Source of the DNA: Heterohyrax brucei
Lineage: Eukaryota; Chordata; Mammalia; Hyracoidea; Procaviidae
Direction: 5' to 3'
Length of the DNA stretch: 64,000 bases
Assembly (NCBI GenBank): GCA_028571685.1
Contig: CM053154.1
Location: forward strand, 6,609,501-6,673,500
Shown: positions 21,986 to 32,956 of the stretch, piece after piece
Numbering within the stretch: the first letter of the stretch is position 1
Layout of the letters: every line of letters begins with the position of its first letter
Notes under the pieces: generated by a model
Told to the model about the DNA's origin: nothing
What the model saw: the letters and a program-made list of their open reading frames with translations, nothing else
Database searches by the model: none
Position numbers and translations under genes: made by a program

Positions 21986-22173
21986 TGACATACGTAAGTG
22001 TATATAGATGGCCCACCGTGACTTTAGCACACTTGCTGCTGAAGAGCTTAATCACATGAACCCTAAATTAGGAGATGTGTGATATATGTGTGGGGTATGT
22101 ACAAGTCACGCTGTGATGTTAACACACCTGCTACTGAAGAGCCAAATAACATAAACCCTAGATTAGGAGAAAA
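21985..22173. repeat. 95-bp diverged tandem duplication
   Basis: GTGACTTTAGCACACTTGCT (22018) and GTGATGTTAACACACCTGCT (22113) head two units, each followed by GAAGAGCYW-AT-ACAT-AACCCTA-ATTAGGAGA. Identity looks like roughly 80%. Confidence 0.75.
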
Positions 22174-22197
22174 GAGGAAAACAGCCTAGAGTATACA

Positions 22198-22335
22198 ACC
22201 TACATTTATTAATATTTTATTTTGAAATAATGCCAAATTAATAGACAACTACAAGAATAGTAGAGAGAACTCCCAGGCATCTTCCCTTGAGCTCACCAGT
22301 GTTTAACGTTTTGCATTTGCTTTGTGGGTCACTTT
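22198..22335 (-). mobile_element. Ancient L1 3'-region relic
   Basis: Antisense-type text (TTTATTTTGAAATAATGCCA, then ACTCCCAGGCATCTTCCCTT and a GTTTAACGTTTTGCATTTGC block) resembles old L1M 3' regions. The borders are unclear. Confidence 0.45.
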
Positions 22336-22480
22336 CTTTGCCTGTTTCTCTCTCTCTACACGTATACACACTCATATACATATAAATATAATATAGATAA
22401 CATGACTTTGTATAAAATAATATGATTTCACATAACATAGGTATATTAAGTGTTATGACACGTATAATTCATGTAATATG

Positions 22481-22686
22481 CAGGTGATGCAACCAGCCAA
22501 GCAGTCCACCGACGGTGGAGAGGCTGGCCATTCAAGTGCACCAGAGGCACCTCAGAAAGAAAGCCAGGGGGTCTGCATCCCAGAGGTCCCAGCCCGAAGC
22601 CCGTTCTGAGCACAGTCCTAGTCTGCACACACAGGGACACAGGAATGGGAACTGATGGGACAGCAACAGGCCTTTTTGGTTTTATT
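22481..22686 (+). mobile_element. AfroSINE, type B
   Basis: Sense copy: CAGGTGATGCAACCAGCC head, diverged B box (CATTCAAGTGCACCAGAGG), CTCAGAAAGAAAGCCAGG and a TTTTGGTTTTATTTAT tail. Confidence 0.75.
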
Positions 22687-22839
22687 TATAATGATACCTA
22701 TAATTTTTCAATGTTATATAATTATAACGATTAGCTAATGTATGTATAGTAGGTAAAATAGTGTACCTACTTATTATTCTACTTAATAATACACTTATTA
22801 ATAAACGCACTTCACCAACAGAAATTAATACGTATGATG

Positions 22840-23410
22840 AGGAACGCACCATCAGGACTGGAGGAAGACTTGTTAACAGCCTGCAATATGCAGATCACAC
22901 AGTCTCGCCAGCTCAAAGTGAAGGAGACTTGAAACCTTTACAGATGAAGATCAAAGACCACAGCCTTCAATACGGATTACACTTCAACGTAAGGAAACAA
23001 AAATCTTTACAATGGAACCAGTAAGTAATCACGTGATAAATGGAGACATGTTTGAAGTTGTCAACGATTTCATTTTACCTGGATCCACAATCAACATCCA
23101 TGGAAGCAGCAGTCGAAAAATCAAAAATCAAACGACGTATTTGCACTGGAAAGGTGCCGCAGAAGACCTCTTAAAACTGTTAGAAAGAAAAGATGTCCTT
23201 TTGGTGACTAACATGTGCCTAATCCAGGCCACAGTGTTTTCAGTTACGTCGTAGACAAGAGAGAGCTGGACAATGAATGAGGAACTCCAAAGGAGGACTG
23301 ATGGGGTCAGCCAAGAACGTCAAACCCCTCACGGACCGCCAGGAGAATGAACACATCTGTCTCGGAAGAAGTGCACTCAGAATGTTCCTTAGAAGTGAGG
23401 AAGGTGAGGA
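22840..23410 (+). mobile_element. RTE/BovB-type LINE fragment, 5' part of a split copy
   Basis: Sense remnant of the region downstream of the reverse-transcriptase catalytic core. It shows HSLQYGLHFNVRK (about 22956-23000), then INGDMFEVVNDFILPGSTIN (23036 on) and LERKDVLLVTNMCLIQA (23180 on). Frameshifts and stops make it inactive. It is interrupted at 23411 by a 133-bp block and resumes at 23544. Confidence 0.85.
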
Positions 23411-23543
23411 ATGTGCGTTTCTTTTGAAGTAATAATTCCGTTTCTGGGACTCCACTCTAAAGTTTTAAAAAGGCTTTATGCACGCAGTTTAATTGCAGTA
23501 TTCTTTTTTAAGTGAAAAGCTGGGGATGAAGCCACGTGTCTGA
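23411..23543. repeat. 133-bp duplicated block, copy A (inside RTE)
   Basis: Near-identical to 24308-24440: same length, about six substitutions, roughly 95%. Two differences are CG here against CA in copy B. Copy B lies in text that continues as an old L1 relic, whereas copy A is flanked on both sides by one RTE. This suggests copy A is the inserted copy. Confidence 0.9.
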
Positions 23544-23780
23544 GTTACTTCAGACCTTATCCGGAGGGGCCAGCCGCTGGGGCCATCATGCTTGGTAACA
23601 GGGAGGGCGAGCCAGAGAGAGGAAGACCCTCAGGCGGAGGACCAACACAGTCGCCTCAAAAATGGGCTTGAACATCCCAGGGACTCTGACAATGTCACAG
23701 GACCCGGCAGTGTTTCATTCTGCTGTACACGGCGTCGCTGTGAGTCGGAATTGACTCAATGGCACACAACAACAACAATG
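23544..23780 (+). mobile_element. RTE/BovB-type LINE fragment, 3' part with end
   Basis: This continues the element after the 133-bp block: ACTTCAGACCTTATCC, ATCATGCTTGGTAA, GAGGAAGACCCTC, then the terminal GTGAGTCGGAATTGACTCAA and an ACAACAACAACAA tail at 23766-23778. Confidence 0.88.
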
Positions 23781-23891
23781 TCTATGTAATAACATGTATG
23801 ATATATGTAATATTACACAGGTGTGTGTGAAATTGTATCTCTTATTTTTTAATAGTATTTGCTAGTAAGTTGCAGAGATCACATTTTTTCA

Positions 23892-24073
23892 CCCTAAACC
23901 AAAACCGAAAAAAAACAAACTTACTGCTGTTGAGTGGATTCTGACTCATGGCAACCCTTTAGGACAGAGGAGAACTGCCCCCTAGAGTTACCAAGGAGCA
24001 CCTGGTGGATTTGAACTGCCAACCTCTTAGGTAACAGGCGTAGTACTTAACCACTATACCACCAGGGTCTCTA
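23892..24073 (-). mobile_element. AfroSINE, full length, type A
   Basis: Antisense: A-rich start, CTGCTGTTGAGTGGATTCTG, GAACTGCCCCCTAGAGTTAC, GGATTTGAACTGCCAACC, and the head complement CTATACCACCAGGGTCTC. Confidence 0.9.
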
Positions 24074-24307
24074 ATCCCCTGAACAGTGACCTTCAAATGT
24101 CCTTTTTATCTTCTCTCTTCTTCTGTTGCTTTGTGTTTTTTACTTTTATAATAAGGTAAAAAGAAAACAAACCTTCTTATCTTATAGTAAATCACAACTA
24201 TTCACCTCTCGAATTTTGCAAAAAAAAATTTTTTAATTACTGGTTACACAATAAGATGATCCAACTTTTTTGAAATCAGTTTAGAAATGTGTATCTGAGT
24301 TTTAAAA

Positions 24308-24440
24308 ATGTGCATTTCTTTTGAAGTAATAATTCCGTTTCTGGGACTCCACTCTAAAATTTTAAAAAGGCTTTATGCACACAGTTTAATTGCAGTATTC
24401 TTTTTTAAGAGACAAGCTGGGGATGAAGCCACGTGTCTGA
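24308..24440. repeat. 133-bp duplicated block, copy B (source-like copy in old L1)
   Basis: Sequence from ATGTGCATTTC to ACGTGTCTGA. The flanks continue as AT-rich text resembling an ancient L1 3' region (CAACAGGGAAGTAGC and GAAGAAATATTAGACC follow). See copy A at 23411. Confidence 0.88.
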
Positions 24441-25879
24441 CAACAGGGAAGTAGCTATGAAAGTTGATCTATCCATTTGAAGAAATATTAGACCTCCATG
24501 GAAGTGACATTTATGGAGAAACTGTCACTGCTGGGAATTGAATGTGATGAAGTGTTTCAAAGGCAGGATGAAAAAGCAGGCGCCCTGTGTTGTGACCAGA
24601 CACCGTGACCTATCTGGGCCTCCGGGGAAAAGCCGCTGGCCTGTGGAGCTGAGCTGCACGTCGGTAATAAACCCAGCCGCCCTCCAAGACTTGGGAGAGA
24701 AACTACGAGCAGGGTGCCCAGAGACCCTCAGCCTTGGGGTATGGGAGGGGGCACAGTGCACGGGTATCAGCCGTGCTCACGTGTGGAGGTGGGAGCAATC
24801 AGCACCCTGCACGAAAGCCCACCTCCAAAGAAGAGTTTCAGACACCCTGAGCACAGACCCCAGAAAGAACACGTGTAAGAGCCGTTGTGTGAGTGGCCTG
24901 TCCGATGGTCATCACCCTGCCCCCAGGATGATCTCACCGGCTGCCAATGACTCAGGGGTCCTAGTGCCCCCCGGAGAGGGTCCTCAGCACAGGCCTGCAT
25001 TCGCGCAGTGGGGGGTCAGCAGTCCCTGAACATGCTCCTGACGTCACCACGGCTTTGGAAGGCTGGATGCTAGTTTTTACTGAGTTTCAGACCAGAGAGG
25101 CCAAGCTGTCCCCAGGGGGCAGAAGCAAGCCCAGTGACCCAGACCCCGTGGAGGCCAGCCCAGGGCAACAGGGAACTGATACCTCTCTAATGGAGTTCAT
25201 GCAGTCTTACTAAAGCAAGCATTTCTGGAATGAACACAGTTGTAAGTGCTGCTTGAACAGAGAAGACAACTATGCAGCCCTCGGCTGCGCCTGGCAGTGG
25301 ACCTTCCACGAGGAGGGCTGTTTTCGTTAAGATCCGCGAGGGAGGACTTAGAACCGCCCGCCTGGCAAATCAAGGAGTTTTGTGATAGCCCTAGACCTCC
25401 GTGTCACCTGTGTCAGACCCCGGGTGAGCCAGCTGAAGGCCAAAAGATCTGCAAGCCCCAGGAAGGGGCTGCACAGTGCAATTTTTAACTGTAAGATAGG
25501 TTTCATTTATTACCAAAGAAGCTCTGGAAGGAAGTGACATTTGGAAGATTCCAGCAAGCAGTGCAAGAATAACAAAGACAACCATTGTGTTGGAAAGGGC
25601 AGCTGTTCTTTGATGTTTGAAAGGGTAGCAGACAGAGAGCCCAGGTGAAAATGGGGCTGGATTAGGAGGTGGGTTTAGGGCTGGGGCCTGGAGGAAGAGG
25701 CCTGCGGTTCCACTGGGGCCCACAGGTGGCCTCGACCACGGGCAGCTCCCCCTTATCTTCCCGGCCAGGGAAGAGGCAACCCCATGATGGGGAAGGAAAG
25801 AGGAAGTGGAGGTGAGTGAGGGAAGGCCATTCCCGACCACCCATCCCCTTCCGGTGGAGCTGACTCTGCCCCACAGGAC
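24441..25879. other. Unassigned intergenic sequence
   Basis: After the old L1 text ends near 24540 I recognise nothing. Frames of up to 163 codons (24538-25029, +) look like chance. Confidence 0.4.
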
Positions 25880-26044
25880 CCCGTGTGGGTTGGAGCGGAC
25901 AGCGCTCCACAGCGTCCTCAGTGGCTAATTGTCCAGTGGAACAGCAGGGCTGTCTTCCAGGGCACCTGTGTGGAGACTTGAACCTCCAACTTTCTGGTAG
26001 GCCGCTGAGCCCATTAACTGTTGGCACCTCGGAGGGACCCTGGG
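25880..26044 (-). mobile_element. AfroSINE, type B, diverged
   Basis: Antisense: GCTCCACAGCGTCCTCAGTG, then GACTTGAACCTCCAACTTTC (B-box complement) and CATTAACTGTTGGCACC (head complement). It sits inside the longest antisense open frame (25662-26450), which argues that frame is spurious. Confidence 0.78.
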
Positions 26045-26689
26045 GACGAGAGTCATACAACCATCCCAGGCTATGAAGTCTTAGAACTACCGTGAGCAGG
26101 GAAAGACCCTGTGTCCCCTCTTGTGCTTGGAAAGAGGAAGCTGCAGCTGAGGGTCGTGCTCTCGACACGGGTGAGCCGAGAAGTGGACCTTGAAGAGAGC
26201 GCTTAGCTGCCTTCCCTGTCTCGGGGCGGGAAGTAAACTCCCACCCAGACGTCTGCTGCCAGTTCAGCAGCTGCCAGGAACCCAAGTCTCTGCAAGAAAA
26301 CCCAGAAGAGAGACAGCTGTAACTCACAGTCCCAGGGTGTGTCAGGCTGTCACATTGTACCCAGTGCCCCCAAGAAGCTGCGTTGCTCGTGAGTCCTGGG
26401 TCGGTCATGCACAAAGGCAGTCCTTCTGTGCACCGGTCCAAGACTGCCACCGGCTGGGGTCGGGAGATAGGAATGGCCTCCGTCTCTCAAAAAGGCTGAA
26501 CGACAAGGACTGGAATTCATGCTGTTTTCAGTCAAAGGCAGCTTTCTGGGGTTGGAGCACTATTTTTAGGGAAATCGGGTTTGCACATTCTTTCCTGGAG
26601 GAGAGACGGCAGCAAGGGCTCCCCTGGTAGGAGAGACAGCCAGACCGACACCAGTGGGGGGTCTTCAGAGGGTGGTGTCATAACACTGC

Positions 26690-26892
26690 AGTCCCTGGGG
26701 GTGGGGAGCACCGTTAACGTGCTCAGCAGTAACCGAAAGACTGAGGGTTCGTGTCCACCCAGAGGTATCCTACGAGAAACACCTAGCAGTCTGCTTCTGA
26801 AAAATCAGCCGCCGAAAACCCTGCGAGGCAGAGCTCGGCGCAGACACACCTGGGGTGCCAGGAGTCTCAGTTGACTCAGTGACAACTGTCTT
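26690..26892 (+). mobile_element. AfroSINE, type B
   Basis: Sense: CAGTCCCTGGGGGTGGG head, GTTAACGTGCTCAGCAG, B box GGTTCGTGTCCACCCAGAGG, TCTGCTTCTGAAAAATCAGC, tail CTCAGTTGACTCAGTGACAA. It keeps many CpGs. Confidence 0.87.
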
Positions 26893-27540
26893 TTCCCACC
26901 CCTCCTTGGTTGTACGGATGTTCAACTGTGTCTGAATAACCAGCTGGAGCCTGTGCTTTGCCTGGTCACAGTTGGCTCAGAACAGGACCTTGTGACCTCA
27001 GCTTCCTGCTGAGAAGGACCTCTCCCCCTGGGTCTGGAGCAGCCTTGGGGACTAGAAGGACCCGGACCTCCACCACAGCCGCACGGAACCCCTCCCCGGC
27101 TCTCCTTCCTCTCAGGATGCTGTCCCAGCTGGTCCCCAGCTCTGGTGGCCACGCAACCTGAACCTGTCTTGGAGGCAGGGAAGCAGACCTGCATGAAGCC
27201 TCCCGTGACCTCCAGGCTCCGTTACCTGGATAGGGCGGCTGTTCGGAACCCAGCAGGTCGTGTCCTATATGGACTTGTCCATGTCTGAGTCCTACAAGTA
27301 CGGGGCACTGTGAATGCGTCCCTCTAAGGCCTGACTGATATCACCCTCAAGATAGCTCAAGGGTCACAAACGCCTGGGGAGTCCCAGCCTTCCTCTGCGG
27401 ACCCCTGGTCACAAACTCCAGGACCTTCTGCCCCATTCTTTGGGCTCTCTCCTTTTCAGTTCTCCCCACCCCACCTGTGTACTATCCCAGGTCTCTTGCT
27501 CCACTCTCCCCCAACTCCCCTGCTCTCTTTAAAATAAAAA

Positions 27541-27650
27541 ACCAAATCAGTTTCCATGGAGTTGATTCTGATCTGTGGTGACCCATGTGTTACCAAGCAG
27601 AACTATCCTGTAGGGTCTTTGAGGCTGTGTACTTCTGTAAGCAGACTGCC
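27541..27650 (-). mobile_element. AfroSINE, partial
   Basis: Antisense tail half: GGAGTTGATTCTGATCTGTG, GTAGGGTCTTTGAGGCTGTG, CTGTAAGCAGACTGCC. The head half is missing. A block shared with 29557-29606 starts directly after it. Confidence 0.7.
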
Positions 27651-27700
27651 CACACCTCATTACCTTAACAAAAGAGAGATCACTGTTTCTAAACAGAGTC
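27651..27700. repeat. 50-bp block shared with 29557-29606
   Basis: CACACCTCA...TACCTTAACAAAA..., with 47 of 50 positions the same as the second copy by eye. Downstream sequences differ. It is probably a fragment of an older interspersed repeat. Confidence 0.7.
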
Positions 27701-28460
27701 TTTCTTCTGAGGCTCCCCTGGGTGGTCCTAACCACCCAATTTATGTCTGGTTATTAGTGGACTGCTTGGCCGCTTGCTCCACTGAGAAGATGCCACCTAA
27801 TGGGGCTGGCTGTCACGGAGAAGTCTGTGTCTCACCTGCTGCCCTCCTGCCATCCTCTCTGTCCCTCCTTCTCCTGCAGCATGTGATGTCGGGACCTGCT
27901 TGGCAGAGAGAAGCTCTCCCCACAGAACAGAGGCAGGCAGGCCATCCTAAGCAGAATTCTCTGTTCCTGGTGAAGGAAGCTGGTGGGTACACCTGAGAAC
28001 ATCCTTGCTGGAATGCACCTTTCAGCCCAAACTGGTAGGTGCTGTCTTCCCTAAAATGTCAAGGAGACGTGTAGACTTGAGACTACCTGATTCGGGTGAC
28101 AAGTCGCAGTGTGCCCAGCTGGAGTCTGGCACTGGTCATTTGGGCCACCTGGGGATTCTCACACAGCTTGAGGGGGACAGGACTGAGAGCCACCTGAGGG
28201 CAGGACGAGGACAGAGGAGGCCAAGGGCATTTACTCAGAGTGCAGACGTGGCAGCCGCGGGCCACCCGGAAGTGAAGAGCACCAAAACCAGAGAAACTCG
28301 GAAGGCTGACTCATTACAGCCCCACTTTTGCCAGGAAAAAGGGCTTCTTGGTGGAATTGCTCTAATTATCTCTACCGGTACCCAGGCTATTTCAACATAG
28401 CAATGAATTCTCAGTCCCCACTGCACGAATGTCAACCTTTGTGTGGACATACCTGTTCAA

Positions 28461-28664
28461 CAAAAAACCAAACCTGCGGCAGTAGTCACTTCCGATCCAC
28501 AGCAGTCCTACAGGACAGGGAAGAACCGCCCTGCAGGGTTTCCAAGGCTGTGATCTGTGCAGAAGCAGGCAGCCTCTTCTGTCTCCTGAGGAGCAGGTGA
28601 TGGACTCCAACGCCTACCTTTCAGTTAGCAGCCAAATGCATAACCACTGAGCCACCAGGGCCCT
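28461..28664 (-). mobile_element. AfroSINE, long subtype
   Basis: Antisense: GAACCGCCCTGCAGGGTTTC, then the extra segment GGCTGTGATCTGTGCAGAAG, CCTTTCAGTTAGCAGCC and the head complement CTGAGCCACCAGGGCCC. Confidence 0.87.
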
Positions 28665-28689
28665 GTCCTTGCCTGTTGGGAAAAAAATC

Positions 28690-28845
28690 CCAAACCCACT
28701 GCTGTCTAGTCGATTCCAACTCATAGCAACTCTAGAGGGCAGAGTAGAACTGCCCCCATAGAGGTCCAAGAAGGACCTGGAGGATTTGAACTGCCACCCT
28801 CTGGTTAGTGGTCATGGCTCATAACCACTGGGCCACCAAGTCTCC
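28690..28845 (-). mobile_element. AfroSINE, type A
   Basis: Antisense: CCAAACCCACTGCTGTCTAG, CTCATAGCAACTCTAGAGGG, GGATTTGAACTGCCACCC, head complement CTGGGCCACCAAGTCTCC. It lies 25 bp after the previous copy in the same orientation. Confidence 0.9.
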
Positions 28846-29556
28846 TTTCCTGTCTGCCAGAGGGGACCAGAATAGTGCCTCTGTGATCATTCTCTCAGTG
28901 GGTGTGTCTGTACCACTAGGCCACTGCTGGGAGTTCCTGCAGGTGGGATACAGCCAGGGCAGGCCCAGCGTCGTACCCCGTCATGTCCGAACACAGAGGA
29001 TCACTTATTGCTGTAAGGACTGAAAGTAGACAGCAAGTGAACACTGTTTTCCATGATCATAGGAAAGTGGTGGCCGGAGGAGAAGAGGTGGACTCTCAGA
29101 CCAGACACTCAGGGAGTAAGCCGAGTGCCAACCAGACGGCGTCCCCCCAGCAGCCAAGTCTTGCTCCTTTGTTCATGGCTCCAGGCCCAGTGCAAACAGG
29201 GCCTTGGGGATGGAAACTGTTTTCCAGCCCCTCTCCAGCAAGGAGCTCTCTGAATGGCAGGCCAAGTTCTCCCCAGGAGTTACGGCCACAGAGAGGATCG
29301 CAAGCCCAGTGAAGACTGTTTGGTCCCGGGACGTGTGGACCAAGTCCTACCACGGAGGAGGGTTTACATTCTCAAGAAAACTGACTGACTGAGCAGTTTA
29401 CTGGTCCTGTCAAATATTTACGGATCACAGACTTTGCCCCGGCGCTGCTGAACTCTGGGGTCCCAGGGAGACGACACTACCCCTGCCCTCCAGGGGTTCA
29501 GACTCTAATGAGAGAAGACAGAGGGGTTCAGGTTTGGAATCCACCCTTCTGAGTAA

Positions 29557-29606
29557 CACACCTCAGTACCTTAACAAAACAGAGATCACTGTTTCTAAAC
29601 AGGGTC
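29557..29606. repeat. 50-bp block shared with 27651-27700
   Basis: Second copy. Here the text continues as GGTGCAGGGCTTAGGACATC and GGGGGACACAATTCAATCC, a phrase I associate with ancient mammalian repeats. Confidence 0.65.
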
Positions 29607-29935
29607 GTATTTAAGGTGCAGGGCTTAGGACATCAGCAGAACTTTTGTGGGGGACACAATTCAATCCATGATACTAGCTGAGAAAAGTCTGATAAAGAAT
29701 GGTGGAACTAAAAATGTCAGTGCTTTCTGCAGTGATTCTGTATTTCCAAGCATGACAAACGATTTCAGTTTGTTTCTCTTCAAGTTTTTTTTTTTCACTT
29801 TAAATTACAAACATTTTCAAACATGTAGAAAAGTATAAAAACCACCTTCATACATCCAACAACCCAATTCAGCCATTGTTAGCATGTTGTTGTGTGTGCC
29901 AGTCCTGTGTTGGCTTCAGTAGTAGCCTCTGCCTG

Positions 29936-30505
29936 TGGAGGCAGCAGTCAAGACATCAAATGACATATTGCATTGGGCAAATTTGCTTTAAAAGGCCTCT
30001 TTAAAGGGTTCAAAAGCTAGGATGTCATTTTGAGGACTAAGATGCACCCAATCCAAGCCATGGTACTTTCAGTCACCTCCCATGTAGGTGAAAGCTGGAC
30101 AGTGAACAAGGAGGACTGAGGAAGAATTGGTGCATTTGAGTTGTGTTGTTGGTGAAGGATGGTGAATACACCAGGAACCTGTCCAAAGAATGAACCAACC
30201 TGTCTTGGAAGAAATACAGCCACAGTGCTCTTTACAAGTAAAGATGATGAGGCTTCATCTCATGGGTTTTGGACATGTTACCAGGAGGGACCAGTTCCTG
30301 GAGAAAGACATCATGCTTGGTAAAGTAGAAGGTCAACAAAAAGGTGGGAGACCCTCAAAGGGAGAGACTGATGTGGTGGCTGCAGCCCTGGGCCACACAG
30401 CAGTGACTGTAAGGACGCCATGAGAGCAGGCGGTGGCTGGCTGTGTTGCGCATGGGTTGTTTGAGCTCGAATGGACTCAACAGCACAAAGCAACAGCATC
30501 ATCTT
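29936..30505 (+). mobile_element. RTE/BovB-type LINE 3' fragment
   Basis: Sense: GGAGGCAGCAGTCAAGAC, ATATTGCATTGGGCAAAT, AGGATGTCATTTTGAGGACT, GTGAAAGCTGGACAGTGAAC, then HLMGFGHVTRRDQFLEKDIM (about 30250-30320), with the end near CTCAACAGCACAAAGCAACA. It contains frameshifts. Confidence 0.86.
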
Positions 30506-30539
30506 ATTACAGCAGGTCTGCAACATTCAAAAACAGAAT

Positions 30540-30930
30540 GCAAAGACGAACTCCCGAGCACCCTCCATCCAGCCTCGGTAACGGGGACGGTACAGCTAAT
30601 CTTGCTTCCGTGTTCCCCACCGACTTCCCCACCTGCCATCCCTGAACTATTTGGAAACAGACCTCAAACATGACATCATTTCACGCAGAAGTATCTACGC
30701 ATCAGTGAGAGAAAGAATTCTTTCAAACATAACCACAGGGCTGTTACACAGCTCAGGCAATCAACTTCCTCACATCAAATACCAAGTCAGTGTTCAAAGT
30801 TCCTCATTTCACTCACAGGTGTTTTGATGGTCAGTTCAAGTCAGGAGCCAAACAAGATTCGCATGCTGCATCTTGTTACAGTTTTTAAATTGTTTTTGAA
30901 TCTATAGGTTCTCCTTCTTTTTTCTTTCTT
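30540..30930 (-). mobile_element. Ancient L1 3'-region relic
   Basis: Antisense-type phrases: CTCACATCAAATACCAAGTC, AGTGTTCAAAGTTCC, GAATCTATAGGTTCTCCTTC. Old L1M-like, with uncertain borders. Confidence 0.5.
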
Positions 30931-30984
30931 GCAGTTTATTTGTTGAAAAACCCCAGTGGCTTGTCTTGCACACAGAATGTAAGA

Positions 30985-31150
30985 GACTTACATTCTTACA
31001 TTACTTATTGGAGAGCTGGTTACAATGCAGATTCCTAGGCTCCAGCCTCAGGACTTCTGATGAAAAAGGTCTGAGCAGGGCCTAAGAATGTGCATTTCTA
31101 ACCAGCTCTCAAACGAAGCAGCTGCAGGTCCTGGAACCCACTGAATAGCA
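30985..31150. mobile_element. MER5A-like hAT relic
   Basis: GTTACAATGCAGATTCCTAG followed by AGAATGTGCATTTCTAACCA: a pair of partly complementary ATGCAGATTCC / GTGCATTT blocks typical of MER5-type non-autonomous hAT elements. Confidence 0.6.
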
Positions 31151-31202
31151 CTGCTCCTGTGTTTCCCATAGTCTAGCTCTGGAGATCTCTTTCTAATGTC
31201 AA

Positions 31203-31870
31203 TTTATTTATTTTTTCTTTAATATTTTATTGTGCTTTCAGTGAAAATTTACAATGCAGGTCAATTTGTTCTATGAAAACTTGCACGTACACTGCTGTGT
31301 AACTCCAGCTGCTCTGGCCACCCTGTGACAGCACACTCTTCCTCTCCACTTGTACTTTCCATGTCCGTTCAGCCAGCTCCTGTCCCCGTCTGCCCTCTCA
31401 TCTTGTCTCTGGACAGCAGCTGCCCAGTTCGTCTCCTGTCTCTACTTAAGCCAAGGAGCACACTGTTCTCCGGTATGATTTTATGTCTTAGAGTCCAGCC
31501 CAACCTTTGTCTGAAGAGCTGGCTTCAGGCATGGTTTCAGCTCTGGGTTAACAGAGAATCTGGGGGACATGTCTTCTGAGGAACCTCAGTCTGTTAGACC
31601 ACGAGGTCTGGTCATTTTAATAGAGCTCTAGTGAAGCCTATTTCTCTCTCACACGTCAGAGACTCTATGCTGTATTCCTTGTTAGGGCAGTCATTGCTGG
31701 TAGACTGGCACCGTCTAGTCCTGTCTGGTCTTGTTCTGACGTAGTCTCTGGATTATAAGGCCCCTTCTCCGACTCGACGGCACCTGGCTGGCTTGGCTTT
31801 GTCTCTCGAGCTTCTGTTTTCCTTATGTCTTTCTCTAGTGTTAACATTTTTTATGCAAGATAGTAGTTCC
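31203..31870 (-). mobile_element. L1-like 3' region (afrotherian L1 family)
   Basis: Antisense, starting with TTTATTGTGCTTTCAG (complement of an L1 end), then CACCCTGTGACAGCACACTC, TCTGAAGAGCTGGCTTCAGG, GGCACCGTCTAGTCCTGTCT. It resembles the complement of 17464-18292. Confidence 0.62.
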
Positions 31871-32139
31871 ATTTTTGGTACCTATTAGTTAAGAAAATAT
31901 AAAATGGCAAGTGCCACAATACATTCAGTAGCACTTTCCTTCATTTATTTTAAATGGATTTATGAATGGCATTGATCAGCCAAAACATCTGTACATGTTA
32001 GAATGCTTCCACTTTATATGTGGCGTAAGATGGGGACCAAGTGACACCATGCTGAAAGGACAACCAGGACAGCCATCCACATGTGGTGACAGCTGCTTTG
32101 TAAGAGGCATTCTGGGTCAGGGGAGGGGGCATGCAGACC

Positions 32140-32305
32140 CTGAGATCCAGCAGACCCAAGTTTGAGTGACAGCTTGGTTTTGCTGCTTACCAGCTGTGAG
32201 ATCTTGAGTGATATACTTAAGTTCACTGAGCCTCAGTTTCTCTCCTGGAAAATGGAAAACTAAAACATACCTCACAAGGTAATAGAAACACTTAGAAATA
32301 ATACA
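32140..32305 (+). mobile_element. MIR SINE, left part (interrupted)
   Basis: GCTGCTTACCAGCTGTGAGA then TCTTGAGTGATATACTTAAG and GAGCCTCAGTTTCTCTCCTG are the conserved MIR core. The element is broken by an AfroSINE and resumes at 32459. Confidence 0.85.
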
Positions 32306-32308
32306 CAG

Positions 32309-32458
32309 TCGTTGCTGTTGAGTTCGCTATGATGCATAGTGACCCTGTGGAACAGAGTTGAAGTATCCCGTAGGGTTATCAAGGGGCAGCCGGTAGATTT
32401 AGATTCCTGACCTTTTGGTTAGCAGCTGAGCTCTTAACCACTGCATCACCCAGGTTCC
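32309..32458 (-). mobile_element. AfroSINE nested in MIR
   Basis: Antisense: GTTGCTGTTGAGTTCGCTAT, TCCCGTAGGGTTATCAAGGG, CCTTTTGGTTAGCAGC, head complement CATCACCCAGGTTCC. The flanks share TTAGAA (32292-32297 and 32460-32465), a probable target-site duplication. Confidence 0.88.
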
Positions 32459-32500
32459 GTTAGAACATAGTAAGTGCTAAATAAACAGTAATTACCATTG
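32459..32500 (+). mobile_element. MIR SINE, right part
   Basis: GAACATAGTAAGTGCTAAAT with AAACAGTAATTA is the MIR 3' end, continuing the copy that starts at 32140. Confidence 0.8.
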
Positions 32501-32955
32501 TCGAAACTCTACTTTCCCGAGCAGGCCTATTACTAACACGTGGGAACTGGGTGTCCACTCACCTCCTTTCTGGAACGCACATATCTTATGACAGAGAGAT
32601 GTAAATTTCATTCCGTCAGTTTACCGTGGGGCTACAGCTCAGAAATGCAACCCCTGCTGAAAGTGATGCTGGTCGGGCTGTGGGTGTAGAGGACATGTGC
32701 CTCTACACCTGCTGGGACTCGTTCAACAGTCACGTGGCTTCTGTTTACAGGATGACACTCGCCACCTGCACCCACTGTCACTGTCCTGCATCAGTCTTAC
32801 CAGAAAACAAGCACCAGATAAATCAACACTAACACACATATTTTGTTTTTCGATGGTTGGATGGTTAACACTTTGTAAGTACCATCCCCTCTCCCCCTTT
32901 TTTTTAACAGAAAACAAGCACTCTTTTGTAGAAATTTCCTGCTACCTTGATTTCT

Positions 32956-32956
<1 letters not shown>

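Noticed and set aside
25662-26450. 262-codon - strand ORF
   Set aside because: It runs through an antisense AfroSINE (25880-26044), so the frame cannot be a conserved protein.
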